39,859 nt of DNA from an uncultured Eubacterium sp. (GTDB lineage Bacteria; Bacillota; Clostridia; Lachnospirales; Lachnospiraceae): positions 24,757 to 64,615 of the forward strand of contig CAJUDA010000019.1 of assembly GCA_910584875.1 (NCBI GenBank), read 5' to 3'. Position numbers and translations under genes: made by a program. Below the pieces are notes generated by a model that was not told the origin of the DNA, did no database searches, and saw only the letters and a list, made by a program, of their open reading frames with translations. The number at the start of each line of letters is the position of its first letter. Position 1 is the stretch's first letter. Positions 39,720-39,859 of the stretch are shown here, piece after piece.

Positions 39720-39811
39720 GACGTTGCATTTTTGAAATTCTGAAAAAATGTGATGATTCCGAGGGAATGGAACGGCGGAAAATGGAGAAACAAACGAAAG
39801 GAGGTTTTGCC

Positions 39812-39859
39812 AGATCGGAAGAGCGTCGTGTAGGGAAAGAGTGTAGGCTATAGTGTAGA
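39812..39859 (+). other. Illumina TruSeq adapter contamination
   Basis: From 39812 the sequence is AGATCGGAAGAGC and the rest of the TruSeq i5-side adapter (33 bases), then AGGCTATA (39845-39852), the reverse complement of the D501 index TATAGCCT, and GTGTAGA, the next adapter bases. It is not biological, and the real contig ends at about 39811. Confidence 0.97.

Larger units (their letters stand above)
23841..39811 (+). mobile_element. phage-like element, left portion; right end cut by contig end
   Basis: From about 23.84 kb codon use shifts from CTG/ATC-rich to TTG/AGG/ATA-rich, genes become short and mostly overlapping, and phage families appear: HTH_38, YopX-like proteins, HUH Rep, DEDDh exonuclease, RecU, C5 methyltransferase, ParA/ParB and an ArpU-like late activator. 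No integrase, tRNA, terminase or capsid gene is present, and I saw no attachment-site repeat because the other end is off-window. All genes are on the + strand. It could be an integrated prophage, a plasmid-like prophage misjoined to the chromosome, or a phage-plasmid relative. Confidence 0.8.

Noticed and set aside
1..39811. CRISPR array, rRNA or tRNA genes
   Set aside because: No regularly spaced direct repeats with unique spacers, and no rRNA or tRNA sequence recognised anywhere in the window.

Overview
The window looks like one end of a draft contig from a Gram-positive gut anaerobe, most likely a Lachnospiraceae-type Clostridia (inference). The basis is a moderate-GC, CTG/ATC-rich host part with strong GGAGG ribosome sites, scpAB, a two-subunit bacterial glutamate synthase, a glutamine synthetase followed by an ANTAR regulator, carAB and rpsO, together with a phage-like part typical of gut Firmicutes. 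The last 48 bases are an Illumina TruSeq adapter including an i5 index, so the biological sequence ends at about 39811.

Host chromosome, 1 to about 23840, all genes on the + strand. 3-4693 holds a truncated type-B carboxylesterase, a membrane-anchored metallophosphoesterase, an MBOAT O-acyltransferase and its SGNH-like partner (probably envelope glycan acylation), closed by a strong terminator. 4789-6182 is scpA-scpB (chromosome condensation with SMC). 6236-7960 is a chemoreceptor. 8196-20618 is a nitrogen and amide-transfer block: gltB and gltD (glutamate synthase), glnA (glutamine synthetase), an ANTAR RNA-binding regulator with a degenerate receiver, then carA and carB (carbamoyl phosphate from glutamine). 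Glutamine links all of these, and the ANTAR protein is the obvious candidate regulator through leader hairpins. 20807-23771 carries rpsO, a Nudix hydrolase and a large lipoprotein, with near-consensus sigma-A promoters before rpsO and the lipoprotein.

Mobile element, about 23841 to 39811, all + strand. Codon choice changes sharply (TTG, AGG, ATA and GCA rich) and most genes are small and overlapping. In order: an HTH_38 protein, two small genes, a C-type-lectin/FGE-fold protein whose C-terminus looks like the variable repeat of a diversity-generating retroelement, small phage proteins including two YopX-like ones, an HUH rolling-circle Rep, a radical SAM protein, a DEDDh exonuclease, an ASCH-like protein, RecU, a C5-cytosine methyltransferase broken by a G8 run, small genes, a structured intergenic region, ParA, three small genes, ParB and an ArpU/RinA-like late activator. 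The element is cut at the contig end, just where terminase and structural genes would be expected. HUH Rep plus ParA/ParB with no integrase in view suggests a plasmid-like prophage, or an integrated one whose integrase is off-window.

Most notable: the DGR-type variable region with a downstream 7-bp/GGTA hairpin and no reverse transcriptase or template repeat in the window; two sets of dispersed palindromes (TACTTATATAAGTA, five sites; TGTGACCGATTCGGACAC, two sites, one before parB); a possible attenuator-like RNA before the partition region; and a candidate activator-dependent late promoter.
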